From Oxalobacteraceae bacterium (GTDB lineage Bacteria > Pseudomonadota > Gammaproteobacteria > Burkholderiales > Burkholderiaceae_D): DNA of 44,779 nt. Within the stretch, counting starts at the first letter, position 1. Every line of letters begins with the position of its first letter. The DNA lies in assembly GCA_023259175.1 (NCBI GenBank), contig JAHFQV010000016.1, positions 7,381 through 52,159 of the forward strand. Reading direction: 5' to 3'. Shown in pieces: positions 36,282-43,534 of this stretch. The notes under the pieces were generated by a model. It searched no databases. It saw only the letters and a program-made list of their open reading frames with translations, and was not told the origin of the DNA. A program made the translations under genes and the position numbers.

Positions 36282-37649
36282 ATGCCATCCATCCTTAAAA
36301 CACCCGAATTACTTCTCCCTGCCGGCTCTCTGGAAAAAATGCACACTGCTTTTGATTTTGGTGCAGATGCCGTGTATGCCGGACAGCCTCGTTACAGCTT
36401 ACGTGCTCGTAATAACGAATTTTCCACGCTCGATGTACTGCAACAGGGCATCTCCGATGCGCATGCGCGTGGAAAATTATTTTTTGTCGCGAGTAATATT
36501 TTTCCGCATAATTCAAAACTCAAAACCTATCTGCGCGATATGGAGCCTGTCATCGCGATGAAGCCCGATGCCCTCATTATGGCCGACCCAGGATTGATTA
36601 TGATGGTGCGTGAAAAATGGCCGGAAGTGAATGTTCATCTGTCGGTGCAGGCCAATGCGGTGAATTTTGCTGATGTAAAATTTTGGAAAAAAATGGGATT
36701 GACGCGTGTTATTCTTTCGCGTGAATTATCGCTAGACGAGATCGCTGAAATACGTCAAGAGTGTCCAGATATGGAGCTTGAAGTGTTTGTGCATGGTGCG
36801 CTGTGTATTGCGTACTCCGGGCGTTGCCTGTTGTCGGGTTATTTTAATCATCGTGACCCCAATCAGGGAACCTGTACCAATTCCTGTCGCTGGGATTATA
36901 AGATTGAAAATGCTGCCGAAAACGAGACCGGTGATTTGGCGCGTGTTGAAAAAATCCAACTTAATTTTGAGCAGGCCTTAGAAGACGCCAATCAATCATT
37001 TTCTGCCATGGGCGATATGCCGCGCCACCCTTTAGCGGAGCGCCCGTATTTGATAGAAGAAGCCGGACGCCCCGGAAATTTCATGCCGATACTTGAAGAC
37101 GAGCACGGCACTTACATCATGAATTCTAAAGATTTGCGGGCTATCGAGCATGTCGAGCGCTTGGCGAAAATCGGCGTGGATTCTTTGAAAGTTGAAGGGC
37201 GTACTAAATCTGAGTATTACGTCGCGCGCACCGCACAAGCCTATCGTCGCGCGATTGATGATGCGGTGGCAGGCCGGCCTTTTAACGAGCAGCTTTGGGG
37301 TGAATTAAATGGTTTAGCTAATCGCGGTTATACCGATGGTTTTTATCAGCGTCATCACACGCAAGAGCATCAAAACTATATGGAAGGTGTGTCGAAAGCG
37401 CATCGCAGCCAGTATGTCGGTAAAGTTTTGTCCGTGCAGGATGGTTGGGCGCAAGTCGAAGTAAAAAATCGTTTTGCGGTCGGCGATCAAATTGAAATCA
37501 TCCATCCCTCAGGCAATGAAATCGTGAAGCTCAGTGCTTTGCGTAATAAGCACAATGAGCCGATTGAAGTGATCGGGGGAGCCGGACACCAAGTGCGCAT
37601 CCCTTTGGGCTCCCATCAGGATAAGGCTTTGTTGGCGCGGATGTTGTAG
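36282..37649 (+). CDS. trhP: U32 family protein TrhP/YegQ (tRNA hydroxylation)
   Basis: A 455-residue U32 peptidase-family protein. The core GRCLLSGYFNHRDPNQGTC, then TNSCRW, has the conserved cysteines Cys182, Cys198 and Cys202, with Cys175 upstream. This is the signature of YegQ/TrhP, which takes part in prephenate-dependent 5-hydroxylation of uridine at tRNA position 34, a route that does not use oxygen. The start is the ATG at 36282; the longer frame begins inside the promoter leader. A FNR box precedes it. Confidence 0.85.
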   Translation: MPSILKTPELLLPAGSLEKMHTAFDFGADAVYAGQPRYSLRARNNEFSTLDVLQQGISDAHARGKLFFVASNIFPHNSKLKTYLRDMEPVIAMKPDALIMADPGLIMMVREKWPEVNVHLSVQANAVNFADVKFWKKMGLTRVILSRELSLDEIAEIRQECPDMELEVFVHGALCIAYSGRCLLSGYFNHRDPNQGTCTNSCRWDYKIENAAENETGDLARVEKIQLNFEQALEDANQSFSAMGDMPRHPLAERPYLIEEAGRPGNFMPILEDEHGTYIMNSKDLRAIEHVERLAKIGVDSLKVEGRTKSEYYVARTAQAYRRAIDDAVAGRPFNEQLWGELNGLANRGYTDGFYQRHHTQEHQNYMEGVSKAHRSQYVGKVLSVQDGWAQVEVKNRFAVGDQIEIIHPSGNEIVKLSALRNKHNEPIEVIGGAGHQVRIPLGSHQDKALLARML

Positions 37650-37662
37650 GCTACGACTACAA
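37644..37662. repeat. Short inverted repeat between converging genes
   Basis: TTGTAG at 37644-37649 pairs with CTACAA at 37657-37662, over the trhP and GspF-like stop codons. No T-tract, so termination is doubtful. Confidence 0.35.
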
Positions 37663-38655
37663 ATCAGTCGGTACTTGCGGCATAAACGCATTGCTCGTAA
37701 AAATACCATAGACCACCCAAATCGCGACTAGCGAATAGGCGACGCGTGGCAGCCAAGCGGCCAGTTGTTCTTGAAAAAGGGAATAGGCTTGTCGCTCGGT
37801 TTCGCAATAGCGCCATAACATATCGGGAAGCGTGCCACTGACTTCTCCGGTGCGCACCCATTCGACAATATGGGTTTGTCCTCGATAAATGCAATCAACC
37901 AAAGCGCTTGAGAGCACCTCGCCCGCTTGCATGCGAGGGCGTATTTTTTCGAACTCCATCCGCACTTTCGCGTTGGCGACACAGGCACTTGCGAGCGGCA
38001 GAGCCTCGAACATCGGCATGCCTGCTTCGAGTAACATGCCCAGCGCTTCGTAAAAATAACGTGCATTATTGCGCAAATTCATGGGGCCAAAAATTGGCAG
38101 GCGCAACAAAATATCGTCCAAAATATTCGGCTGCCGCACGGTCGTTTGCGCGTCTAAAGATTGTTTGTAGTGGGCGATGGCTAGGTAGAGCGCGTACAGA
38201 AAAATAAGTGGGCCAATCACACTTAAAAAATAGTGTGCTGCGCTGATGGCCCCGCTGGCTAAGGCGGGAAGTTGGCGCAGGAATAGCGAAATAATGAGCA
38301 TGAAAATCGGCAAGCGAAGGCGGGCGCGTAGGGCTTGTTGTAAGCGGTATTTCTCAGTATAGAGATCGGCTAGGCGCCGGTAACTTAATGCGGGACTGCC
38401 AGCTTGCGTAGCGGCTTGGACTAGTCGGCATTCCAAAGCGTCAAAGAGACCGCTACTCTTTCCGGCGTTGGCAATGTCTTTGCCGCGACTCAGCAAGCGC
38501 CGTGCATTTTCTACTCGGCTCTGTATTTTTCCGGGTAGGGTTAAATGGCCAAATGCGAGTTGCGTTGGAATGCCCGCCTTTTCCATGCTCGCTAAATGGG
38601 TAAATAGTTCAAGCTTCGCGAAAAGACTGAGTGGCGGAAAATTTTTCTGGATCAT
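37657..38655 (-). CDS. GspF/PilC-like secretion platform protein
   Basis: A 332-residue protein of the type II secretion F / PilC family. Two GspF-type repeats are visible (about 10-130 and 195-320), with three membrane helices (about 111-128, 136-160 and 300-322). It lacks the N-terminal extension of about 60 residues typical of GspF, so it is the short form. The family partner would be a GspE/PilB ATPase; one lies at 27562-29343. No pilin or secretin gene is near. Confidence 0.75.
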   Translation of the reverse strand: MIQKNFPPLSLFAKLELFTHLASMEKAGIPTQLAFGHLTLPGKIQSRVENARRLLSRGKDIANAGKSSGLFDALECRLVQAATQAGSPALSYRRLADLYTEKYRLQQALRARLRLPIFMLIISLFLRQLPALASGAISAAHYFLSVIGPLIFLYALYLAIAHYKQSLDAQTTVRQPNILDDILLRLPIFGPMNLRNNARYFYEALGMLLEAGMPMFEALPLASACVANAKVRMEFEKIRPRMQAGEVLSSALVDCIYRGQTHIVEWVRTGEVSGTLPDMLWRYCETERQAYSLFQEQLAAWLPRVAYSLVAIWVVYGIFTSNAFMPQVPTDL

Positions 38656-38664
38656 AAGTTAGGT

Positions 38665-39990
38665 TTAAGTATTTGTGCATTCCAATAGTGCGGCACGTAA
38701 ATCGCTAAACAAACGATCAATTTCGGACTTGGAGATGATGAGCGGTGGCGAAAGCGCGATGATGTCACCGGTCGTGCGTATTAAAACATTTTTCTCCCAA
38801 AAGCATTTCTCAAATACGTCGTAAGCACGGGTAGTCGATCGTCCTGTTTGTGGCTCTAATTCGATACCGCAAACTAAACCACAATTGCGAATATCTTTGA
38901 CGATGGAAATGTCGCGTAAGCTATGGGCCGCTTGTTCAAAATAAGGCGACATTTGCGCCGCACGTTCAAATAATTTTTCTTCGCGATACACCTCTAAAGT
39001 CGCAATGGCGGCGGCACAGGCAAGCGGATGCGCGCTGTAGGTGTAACCGTGGAAAAATTCAATTTGATCGGGTGCGGCTGCTTGCATTAGGCCGTCGTGT
39101 ATCATTTGTTTGACCAATACCGCGCCCATGGGAACCGCGGCATTGCTTAGGCCTTTTGCGCAAATGATCATATCGGGTGTTACATCAAAATAGTCTGCGC
39201 CAAAGGCAGTACCTAGTCGACCAAAGCCGGTAATGACTTCATCAAAAATGAGTAAGATGCCGTATTTTTGACAGATTTGACTGAGCCTTATGAGATAGCC
39301 TTGGGGAGGAATGATCACGCCAGTGGAGCCTTGAATCGGTTCGACGATGAGCGCGGCAATGCTACTTGGATCATGTAAAGCCAAGATGCGCGCTTCGAGT
39401 TCGTCGGCTAATTCTGCGCCTGATTCCGGCTGCCCTTTGCTAAAGGCATTTATTGCGATATTTAAGGGATGCTTGAGATGATCAATGCCGCTTAATGCGG
39501 GACCAAATTGCTTCCGGTTGCCCGCAATTCCGCCGACCGATATGCCGCCAAATCCAACACCATGATAGGCCCGTTCACGCCCTATGAAACGAAAGCGCCC
39601 TGCATCACCACGCGCCTTGTGATAAGCCAATGCAATTTTGAGTGCGGTATCAACGGCTTCCGAGCCATCGTTACAAAAGAAAACGCGATTTAAACCTTCA
39701 GGTGCAATCTCAACGAGCGCAGTTGCGGCTTCAAAGGCCAAAGGATGCGCCATCTGAAAAGTCGGCGCAAAATCTAAAGTGGCCGCTTGCGCTTGGATTG
39801 CCGCCACGATTTTCGGATGGTTGTGGCCGGCGTTGACGCACCATAATCCGGCTGTTCCATCTAAAATTTGGCGCCCGTCTTCACTGGTGTAGTACATACC
39901 TTGCGCCGCACTTAATAAACGAGGTTTTGCTTTGAATTGACGGTTGGCGGTGAAGGGCATCCAAAAATGTTCGGTATTTATTGTGCGCAT
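38665..39990 (-). CDS. Class III aminotransferase (omega-amino acid:pyruvate type)
   Basis: A 441-residue PLP enzyme, fold type I. The PLP lysine is Lys279 in IICAKGLSNAA, and the cofactor-binding Asp250 is in IFDEVITGFGR. The phosphate-binding FFCNDGSEAVDTALK is also present. The N-terminus TEHFWMPFTANRQFK is typical of beta-alanine/omega-amino acid:pyruvate aminotransferases. The substrate range is an inference. It lies on the same strand as the GspF-like gene, nine bases upstream of its start, so the pairing may be incidental. Confidence 0.9.
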   Translation of the reverse strand: MRTINTEHFWMPFTANRQFKAKPRLLSAAQGMYYTSEDGRQILDGTAGLWCVNAGHNHPKIVAAIQAQAATLDFAPTFQMAHPLAFEAATALVEIAPEGLNRVFFCNDGSEAVDTALKIALAYHKARGDAGRFRFIGRERAYHGVGFGGISVGGIAGNRKQFGPALSGIDHLKHPLNIAINAFSKGQPESGAELADELEARILALHDPSSIAALIVEPIQGSTGVIIPPQGYLIRLSQICQKYGILLIFDEVITGFGRLGTAFGADYFDVTPDMIICAKGLSNAAVPMGAVLVKQMIHDGLMQAAAPDQIEFFHGYTYSAHPLACAAAIATLEVYREEKLFERAAQMSPYFEQAAHSLRDISIVKDIRNCGLVCGIELEPQTGRSTTRAYDVFEKCFWEKNVLIRTTGDIIALSPPLIISKSEIDRLFSDLRAALLECTNT

Positions 39991-40215
39991 AGTGCTTATT
40001 GGGTGAAGGTGTTGGTGAGTGTGGATGAGTGAATGTGTAGCTTGCTAGATTTCTAGGTTTGTATCAGTCCTAAGAGGATAACCGAATCGTTCAAGATTGC
40101 GCAAAGAAATGAGTCAGTGTATTCACCGCCGAAGTGTGGCGGAGGGTTTCTGCGAAGAAGCGATGCTTGATAGGCGTGTACAATGGCGCTTGCAATTTAT
40201 TTCCACGTCTTTTTT

Positions 40216-41259
40216 ATGTCACATTCTGCTACTTCTTTCGATACTTCCTCCCTCATTACTCCGTCGCGTCGCATTTCTGTCGCCCCGATGATGGATTGGA
40301 GTGATCGGCACTGTCGATTTTTTCATCGTGCCATTAGCAAGCACACTTGGCTCTATACCGAAATGGTCACCACAGGCGCGGTAATTCATGGGGATGTCGC
40401 CCGTCATCTTGATTTTAATGCAGAGGAACATCCTGTCGCATTACAACTTGGTGGAAGTGAGCCAGCGGATCTCGCCATTGCCGCAAAATTGGGACAGCAG
40501 TGGGGTTACGACGAGATCAATCTTAATTGTGGCTGCCCTTCAGAGCGTGTACAGAAGGGGGCGTTTGGTGCTTGTTTGATGGCCGAAACAAGCTTGGTCG
40601 CTGACTGTATCAAAGCGATGCGCGATGCGGTAGAAATTGATGTGACAGTGAAGCATAGAATTGGTATCAACGATGTCGAGTCCTATAGTTTTGTCCGTGA
40701 CTTCGTGGGCGAAATCGCACTAGCAGGTTGCAATACTTTCGTTGTGCACGCTAGAAATGCCATCCTAAAAGGTTTGTCGCCTAGAGAAAATCGCGAAATT
40801 CCAGCACTCAAATATGACTATGCCTACCAATTAAAACGCGATTTTCCTCAATTGGAAATTATCATCAACGGCGGCATAAAAACATTGGAAGAAATCGATA
40901 CCCATTTACAGTATGTCGATGGTGTGATGTTAGGGCGAGAAGCCTATCACAACCCATTTTTGATGAGTCACTTCGATGCGCGTTATTACGGTGATGCTAG
41001 CACCCCTAGAACCCGAGAAGAAGTCGTGGCGGTGATGCTGCCGTATATCCAAGCTCAACTCGCACTCAAGGGCGAGCAAGGAAAAGGGATTAGGCTCAAT
41101 AGCATTACACGCCACATGCTAGGTTTGACTTTTGGATTGGTCGGCGCGCGTGGCTTTCGGCAAATTTTATCGGATACCAAAAAGCTGGCATTAGGGGATA
41201 CGCAGCTCTTGATCGAAGCCATGGGAAAGATAGGCGTAAATCCTGTAGTAGCTAAGTGA
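40216..41259 (+). CDS. dusA: tRNA-dihydrouridine synthase A
   Basis: A DusA of 347 residues from the ATG at 40216, or 358 from 40183. It uses FMN to reduce uridines 20/20a of tRNA. Signatures are SVAPMMDWSDRHCRFF, the catalytic Cys107 in GCPSERVQ, VTVKHRIGI, and INGGIKTLEEI. I prefer 40216 because a TACAAT -10-like element (40178-40183) overlaps the earlier ATG, which would then lie upstream of transcription. Neither ATG has a strong SD. Confidence 0.93.
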   Translation: MSHSATSFDTSSLITPSRRISVAPMMDWSDRHCRFFHRAISKHTWLYTEMVTTGAVIHGDVARHLDFNAEEHPVALQLGGSEPADLAIAAKLGQQWGYDEINLNCGCPSERVQKGAFGACLMAETSLVADCIKAMRDAVEIDVTVKHRIGINDVESYSFVRDFVGEIALAGCNTFVVHARNAILKGLSPRENREIPALKYDYAYQLKRDFPQLEIIINGGIKTLEEIDTHLQYVDGVMLGREAYHNPFLMSHFDARYYGDASTPRTREEVVAVMLPYIQAQLALKGEQGKGIRLNSITRHMLGLTFGLVGARGFRQILSDTKKLALGDTQLLIEAMGKIGVNPVVAK

Positions 41260-41293
41260 AATTTCAGTGTAATTTTTAATTAAGGAAGAAAAA

Positions 41294-41743
41294 ATGCAGA
41301 AAATGATTCGGCGCGGACTGGTAATGCTGGGCATCATCATGTTTTGCTTGAATGCCCAGGCACAAATTCAAGTGAAAGACGCATGGGCGCGTGCCAGTGT
41401 CTTACAGCAGAAATCAACTGGCGTTTTTTTACAGATCGTGGCGAGCCAAGAGGCTGATTTAGTTGCGGTAGAAACGAAGGCTGCGCAGTCGGCGGAAATG
41501 CACGAAATGCGCATGGTCAATGACACGATGCACATGCAAGAAATTGAACGCGTACACTTAAGCGCAGGGCAGGTAGTGACGTTCGCTCCTGGTGGCATGC
41601 ATATCATGTTGATGGGGCTGCAGAGGCCGCTCACGGTCGGCGAAGACATCGTATTAAAGTTGAGCTTTGAAATGAAAAATAAAAAACGCAAGCAAATCGA
41701 AGTGAAAGCGCAAGTGCGTGCACTTGGAGAGGCTGCGAAGTAA
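41294..41743 (+). CDS. PCuAC-type periplasmic copper chaperone
   Basis: A 149-residue DUF461/PCuAC protein with a signal peptide (about residues 1-23, ending AQA). The copper-binding pattern H-x10-M-x21-H-x-M is exact: His70, Met81, His103 and Met105. Family members deliver Cu(I) to the CuA centre of cytochrome c oxidase. The gene has a good SD (AAGGAAG) and stands alone, with no cox or sco neighbour. Confidence 0.95.
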   Translation: MQKMIRRGLVMLGIIMFCLNAQAQIQVKDAWARASVLQQKSTGVFLQIVASQEADLVAVETKAAQSAEMHEMRMVNDTMHMQEIERVHLSAGQVVTFAPGGMHIMLMGLQRPLTVGEDIVLKLSFEMKNKKRKQIEVKAQVRALGEAAK

Positions 41744-41879
41744 AAAAAGAATAGTGAACGCTTGGCTTTTCGACTTGTGTTGCGAAGTACTGCAAGTGGT
41801 AAGAAATTGTAAAAATCAGTTGGGGTGTGGGTACCCATGTTTATAGTAGTGCTGGTGTTGATGACCCCGTGAAGGTTCA

Positions 41880-41927
41880 CCCGCATTCCAACCGAGATTT
41901 CTCATCAGGTTCAATGCGGGTTTTTTT
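41880..41927 (+). terminator. Intrinsic terminator upstream of tRNA-His
   Basis: CCCGCATT at 41880-41887 pairs with AATGCGGG at 41913-41920, followed by seven T. The 25-base loop contains further pairing (AACC with GGTT). It would end the PCuAC transcript. The 130 bases before it hold no gene. Confidence 0.75.
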
Positions 41928-41941
41928 CGCTACGAAAACAT

Positions 41942-41970
41942 TTGCTTGAAACTCAAATCTCTCGTATAAT
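41942..41970 (+). promoter_or_regulatory. Sigma70 promoter of tRNA-His
   Basis: TTGCTT at 41942-41947, 17 bases, then a perfect TATAAT at 41965-41970. The next bases are GCGAGG, a GC-rich discriminator typical of stable-RNA promoters under stringent (ppGpp) control. Confidence 0.7.
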
Positions 41971-42013
41971 GCGAGGCTCACTTGCTAGGAGAAACTTCTT
42001 CTCAGGTGCCAGT

Positions 42014-42090
42014 GGTGGTCGTAGCTCAGTTGGTAGAGTCCAGGATTGTGATTCCTGTTGTCGTGGGTTCGAGCCCCATCGTCCACCCCA
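42014..42090 (+). tRNA. tRNA-His (anticodon GTG)
   Basis: A 77-base cloverleaf, with the extra G at position -1 (42014) expected of tRNA-His, an encoded CCA and anticodon GTG. D stem GCTC/GAGT, anticodon stem CAGGA/TCCTG and T stem GTGGG/CCCAT all pair. The acceptor stem has one non-pair: U5 (42019) faces U68 (42082), where sister sequences normally pair. Confidence 0.97.
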
Positions 42091-42102
42091 ATCTATTCAA
42101 TG

Positions 42103-42131
42103 AAAAAGCCCGCTAAAAAAGCGGGCTTTTT
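42103..42131 (+). terminator. Terminator after tRNA-His
   Basis: An 11-bp stem, AAAAAGCCCGC (42103-42113) with GCGGGCTTTTT (42121-42131), and a loop of TAAAAAA. Its A and T flanks make it potentially bidirectional. Confidence 0.9.
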
Positions 42132-42165
42132 CATTTGTGCGCGTGAATATTGAGTAGGAGAAGTC

Positions 42166-42516
42166 ATGATTTGGCTCATTACAAAATATTGTTTGACTGC
42201 CGCTGTGGTCGTGCTTGTTTCGGAACTTGCAAAACGTAGCGATAAGCTCGGTGGTCTGCTCGCTGCGCTACCTTTGGTCACGGTACTCACACTGATCTGG
42301 CTTTATCTCGAAAATCAATCGCAAGAAAAAATCGCGAATCATGCGTGGTACACGTTTTGGTACGTGGTGCCAACATTGCCAATGTTTCTGGTATTTCCCA
42401 TTCTACTTCCGCGCCTAGGATTTTGGCTTTCCTTATTGAGCTGCGTCATCATCACGCTACTGAGTTTCGGACTATTCGCACTCGCTGTTCGCCGCTTGGG
42501 AGTGGAGTTGCTTTAG
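42166..42516 (+). CDS. DUF3147 family membrane protein
   Basis: A 116-residue hydrophobic protein with three or four membrane helices. The N-terminal KYCLTAAVVVLVSELAKRSDKLGG, then LLAALPLVTVLTLIWLY, is the family's most conserved part. The function of DUF3147 is unknown. The SD (AGGAG) is good. It is single-gene, between the tRNA terminator and the next hairpin. Confidence 0.75.
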   Translation: MIWLITKYCLTAAVVVLVSELAKRSDKLGGLLAALPLVTVLTLIWLYLENQSQEKIANHAWYTFWYVVPTLPMFLVFPILLPRLGFWLSLLSCVIITLLSFGLFALAVRRLGVELL

Positions 42517-42560
42517 TGGGTTTAAGTGTGAGCTCGGGTGACAAGAGTGGCACCTTCGCC

Positions 42561-42585
42561 GCTTTAAATTTTAATCAAATAAAAC
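42561..42585 (+). repeat. Direct repeat copy 1
   Basis: The 13-base AATCAAATAAAAC at 42573-42585 occurs again at 43413-43425. The bases before each copy are similar too (GCTTTAAATTTT against GCTTAATTTC). The two copies bracket the dioxygenase-Sir2 remnants. Confidence 0.55.
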
Positions 42586-42590
42586 AACGT

Positions 42591-42617
42591 AAATCCAGAA
42601 CGGGGCATTCTGGATTT
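42591..42617 (+). terminator. Hairpin terminator after the DUF3147 gene
   Basis: AAATCCAGAA at 42591-42600 pairs with TTCTGGATTT at 42608-42617, a ten-base stem with a 7-base loop, followed by a weak T-rich end. Confidence 0.55.
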
Positions 42618-42663
42618 TGTGTGCAAGGGCATTTTTTATTCAGTATAGATAAGGGGTTAAATC

Positions 42664-43092
42664 GTGCACTTCGAGGATGTCGGGTTTGAGTTAATTGAGA
42701 ATTTTATCTCTGAGGAGCAAGTCAATTATTTGGTAACTGTGCTTGCAACTCAAAAGCTAAAACCACTCAAAGGTGGCATTCGCCACATCGAACAAATCGT
42801 TCCTGAAATAGACGCTTTCGCAAAATCAGCTTTATTACTCACATTGGCTGAGAAATATCTAAAAGCTGCGCCTTTTTTGGTTAGGGCAATCTATTTCGAA
42901 AAAAACGCGGAAAATAATTGGTATGTGACGTGGCATCAAGATAAAACGGTTACCGTATCGCAGCGGTTTGACGATCCCACATGGGGACCTTGGTCGCAAA
43001 AATCCGGGACGTGGCATGTACAAGCCCCGTTGGAAGTTTTGGAAAAGATGATCACTATTCGCGAACTTCGCGGCCTGTCGTTATCGAACTAG
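42664..43092 (+). pseudogene. Truncated phytanoyl-CoA dioxygenase-family gene
   Basis: The first ~133 residues match the N-terminal half of a PhyH-like Fe(II)/2-oxoglutarate oxygenase. The segment NNWYVTWHQDKTVTVSQRFD, then WGPWSQKSGTWHVQ, has the HxD iron ligands His91 and Asp93. Members normally run to about 230-250 residues, so the second histidine and the 2-oxoglutarate arginine are missing. Homology stops after MITIR near 43062; the last ten residues are read through from Sir2 DNA in a wrong frame. Starts with GTG at 42664 and SD AAGGGG. It is almost certainly inactive. Confidence 0.75.
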
Positions 43093-43265
43093 GGGCAGGC
43101 ACTGCAATCCCGAGCGCGCGTCATTTTGGTGAAGAATTGGAATGTCCACTGATTCGTATCAACCCCTCCGAAAGTGACGTGGGTTTGCATCGGGATATCG
43201 CAATTCCATTTGGCGCAAAAGATGCGCTTCAAGCTATCTTCAGTGTATTGCACGGTGCTGACTAG
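43063..43265 (+). pseudogene. C-terminal remnant of a Sir2-type NAD-dependent deacetylase
   Basis: In another frame, RPVVIELGAGTAIPSARHF, then LIRINPSES and GAKDALQAIF, match the C-terminus of betaproteobacterial Sir2-like deacetylases. No start, NAD-binding domain or zinc cysteines are present, so about 200 residues are missing. The remnant begins within ten bases of where the dioxygenase homology stops, which points to one deletion joining two genes. Confidence 0.7.
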
Positions 43266-43349
43266 TCGCTGTGAGCAGGTTTGAGCGCTAAATTAATCTC
43301 GTTATGTTCGAACCGCTGAACCTGGTTTTCCCTAGCGCAATTTGAGTGT

Positions 43350-43365
43350 AATTTACATGTAAATT
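43350..43365 (+). promoter_or_regulatory. Perfect 16-bp palindrome upstream of hsdM
   Basis: AATTTACATGTAAATT is a perfect palindrome, the size of a dimeric regulator operator. An extended -10 candidate (TGCTAAAAT at 43391-43399) follows, which would place the palindrome near -48. The 269 bases between the Sir2 remnant and hsdM hold no gene. Confidence 0.5.
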
Positions 43366-43401
43366 GATCGTGCTTTACAACAAAACACGTTGCTAAAATC
43401 A

Positions 43402-43425
43402 AGCTTAATTTCAATCAAATAAAAC
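43402..43425 (+). repeat. Direct repeat copy 2
   Basis: Second copy of the AATCAAATAAAAC repeat (43413-43425), preceded by a similar GCTTAATTTC; the first is at 42561-42585, about 840 bases upstream. Confidence 0.55.
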
Positions 43426-43534
43426 TCCCCCAAATAATCCACAAATTCGCCCAAGCTCGCTTGCCAGCCTTACCATAAACCAATATGCTTTGCGCTTCTA
43501 TGAAATTCTCAAAACCAAGAAGAACAAAGCAAAC

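Noticed and set aside
42014-42090. Integrated element using tRNA-His as attachment site
   Set aside because: No second copy of the tRNA 3' end and no integrase gene is in the window. I keep it only as a possible island border.
42981-43265. The overlapping ORF with ATG at 42981 as a real small gene
   Set aside because: Its first 30 residues are dioxygenase DNA read in a wrong frame. Only the part after about 43063 shows Sir2 homology, so it is a remnant, not a gene.
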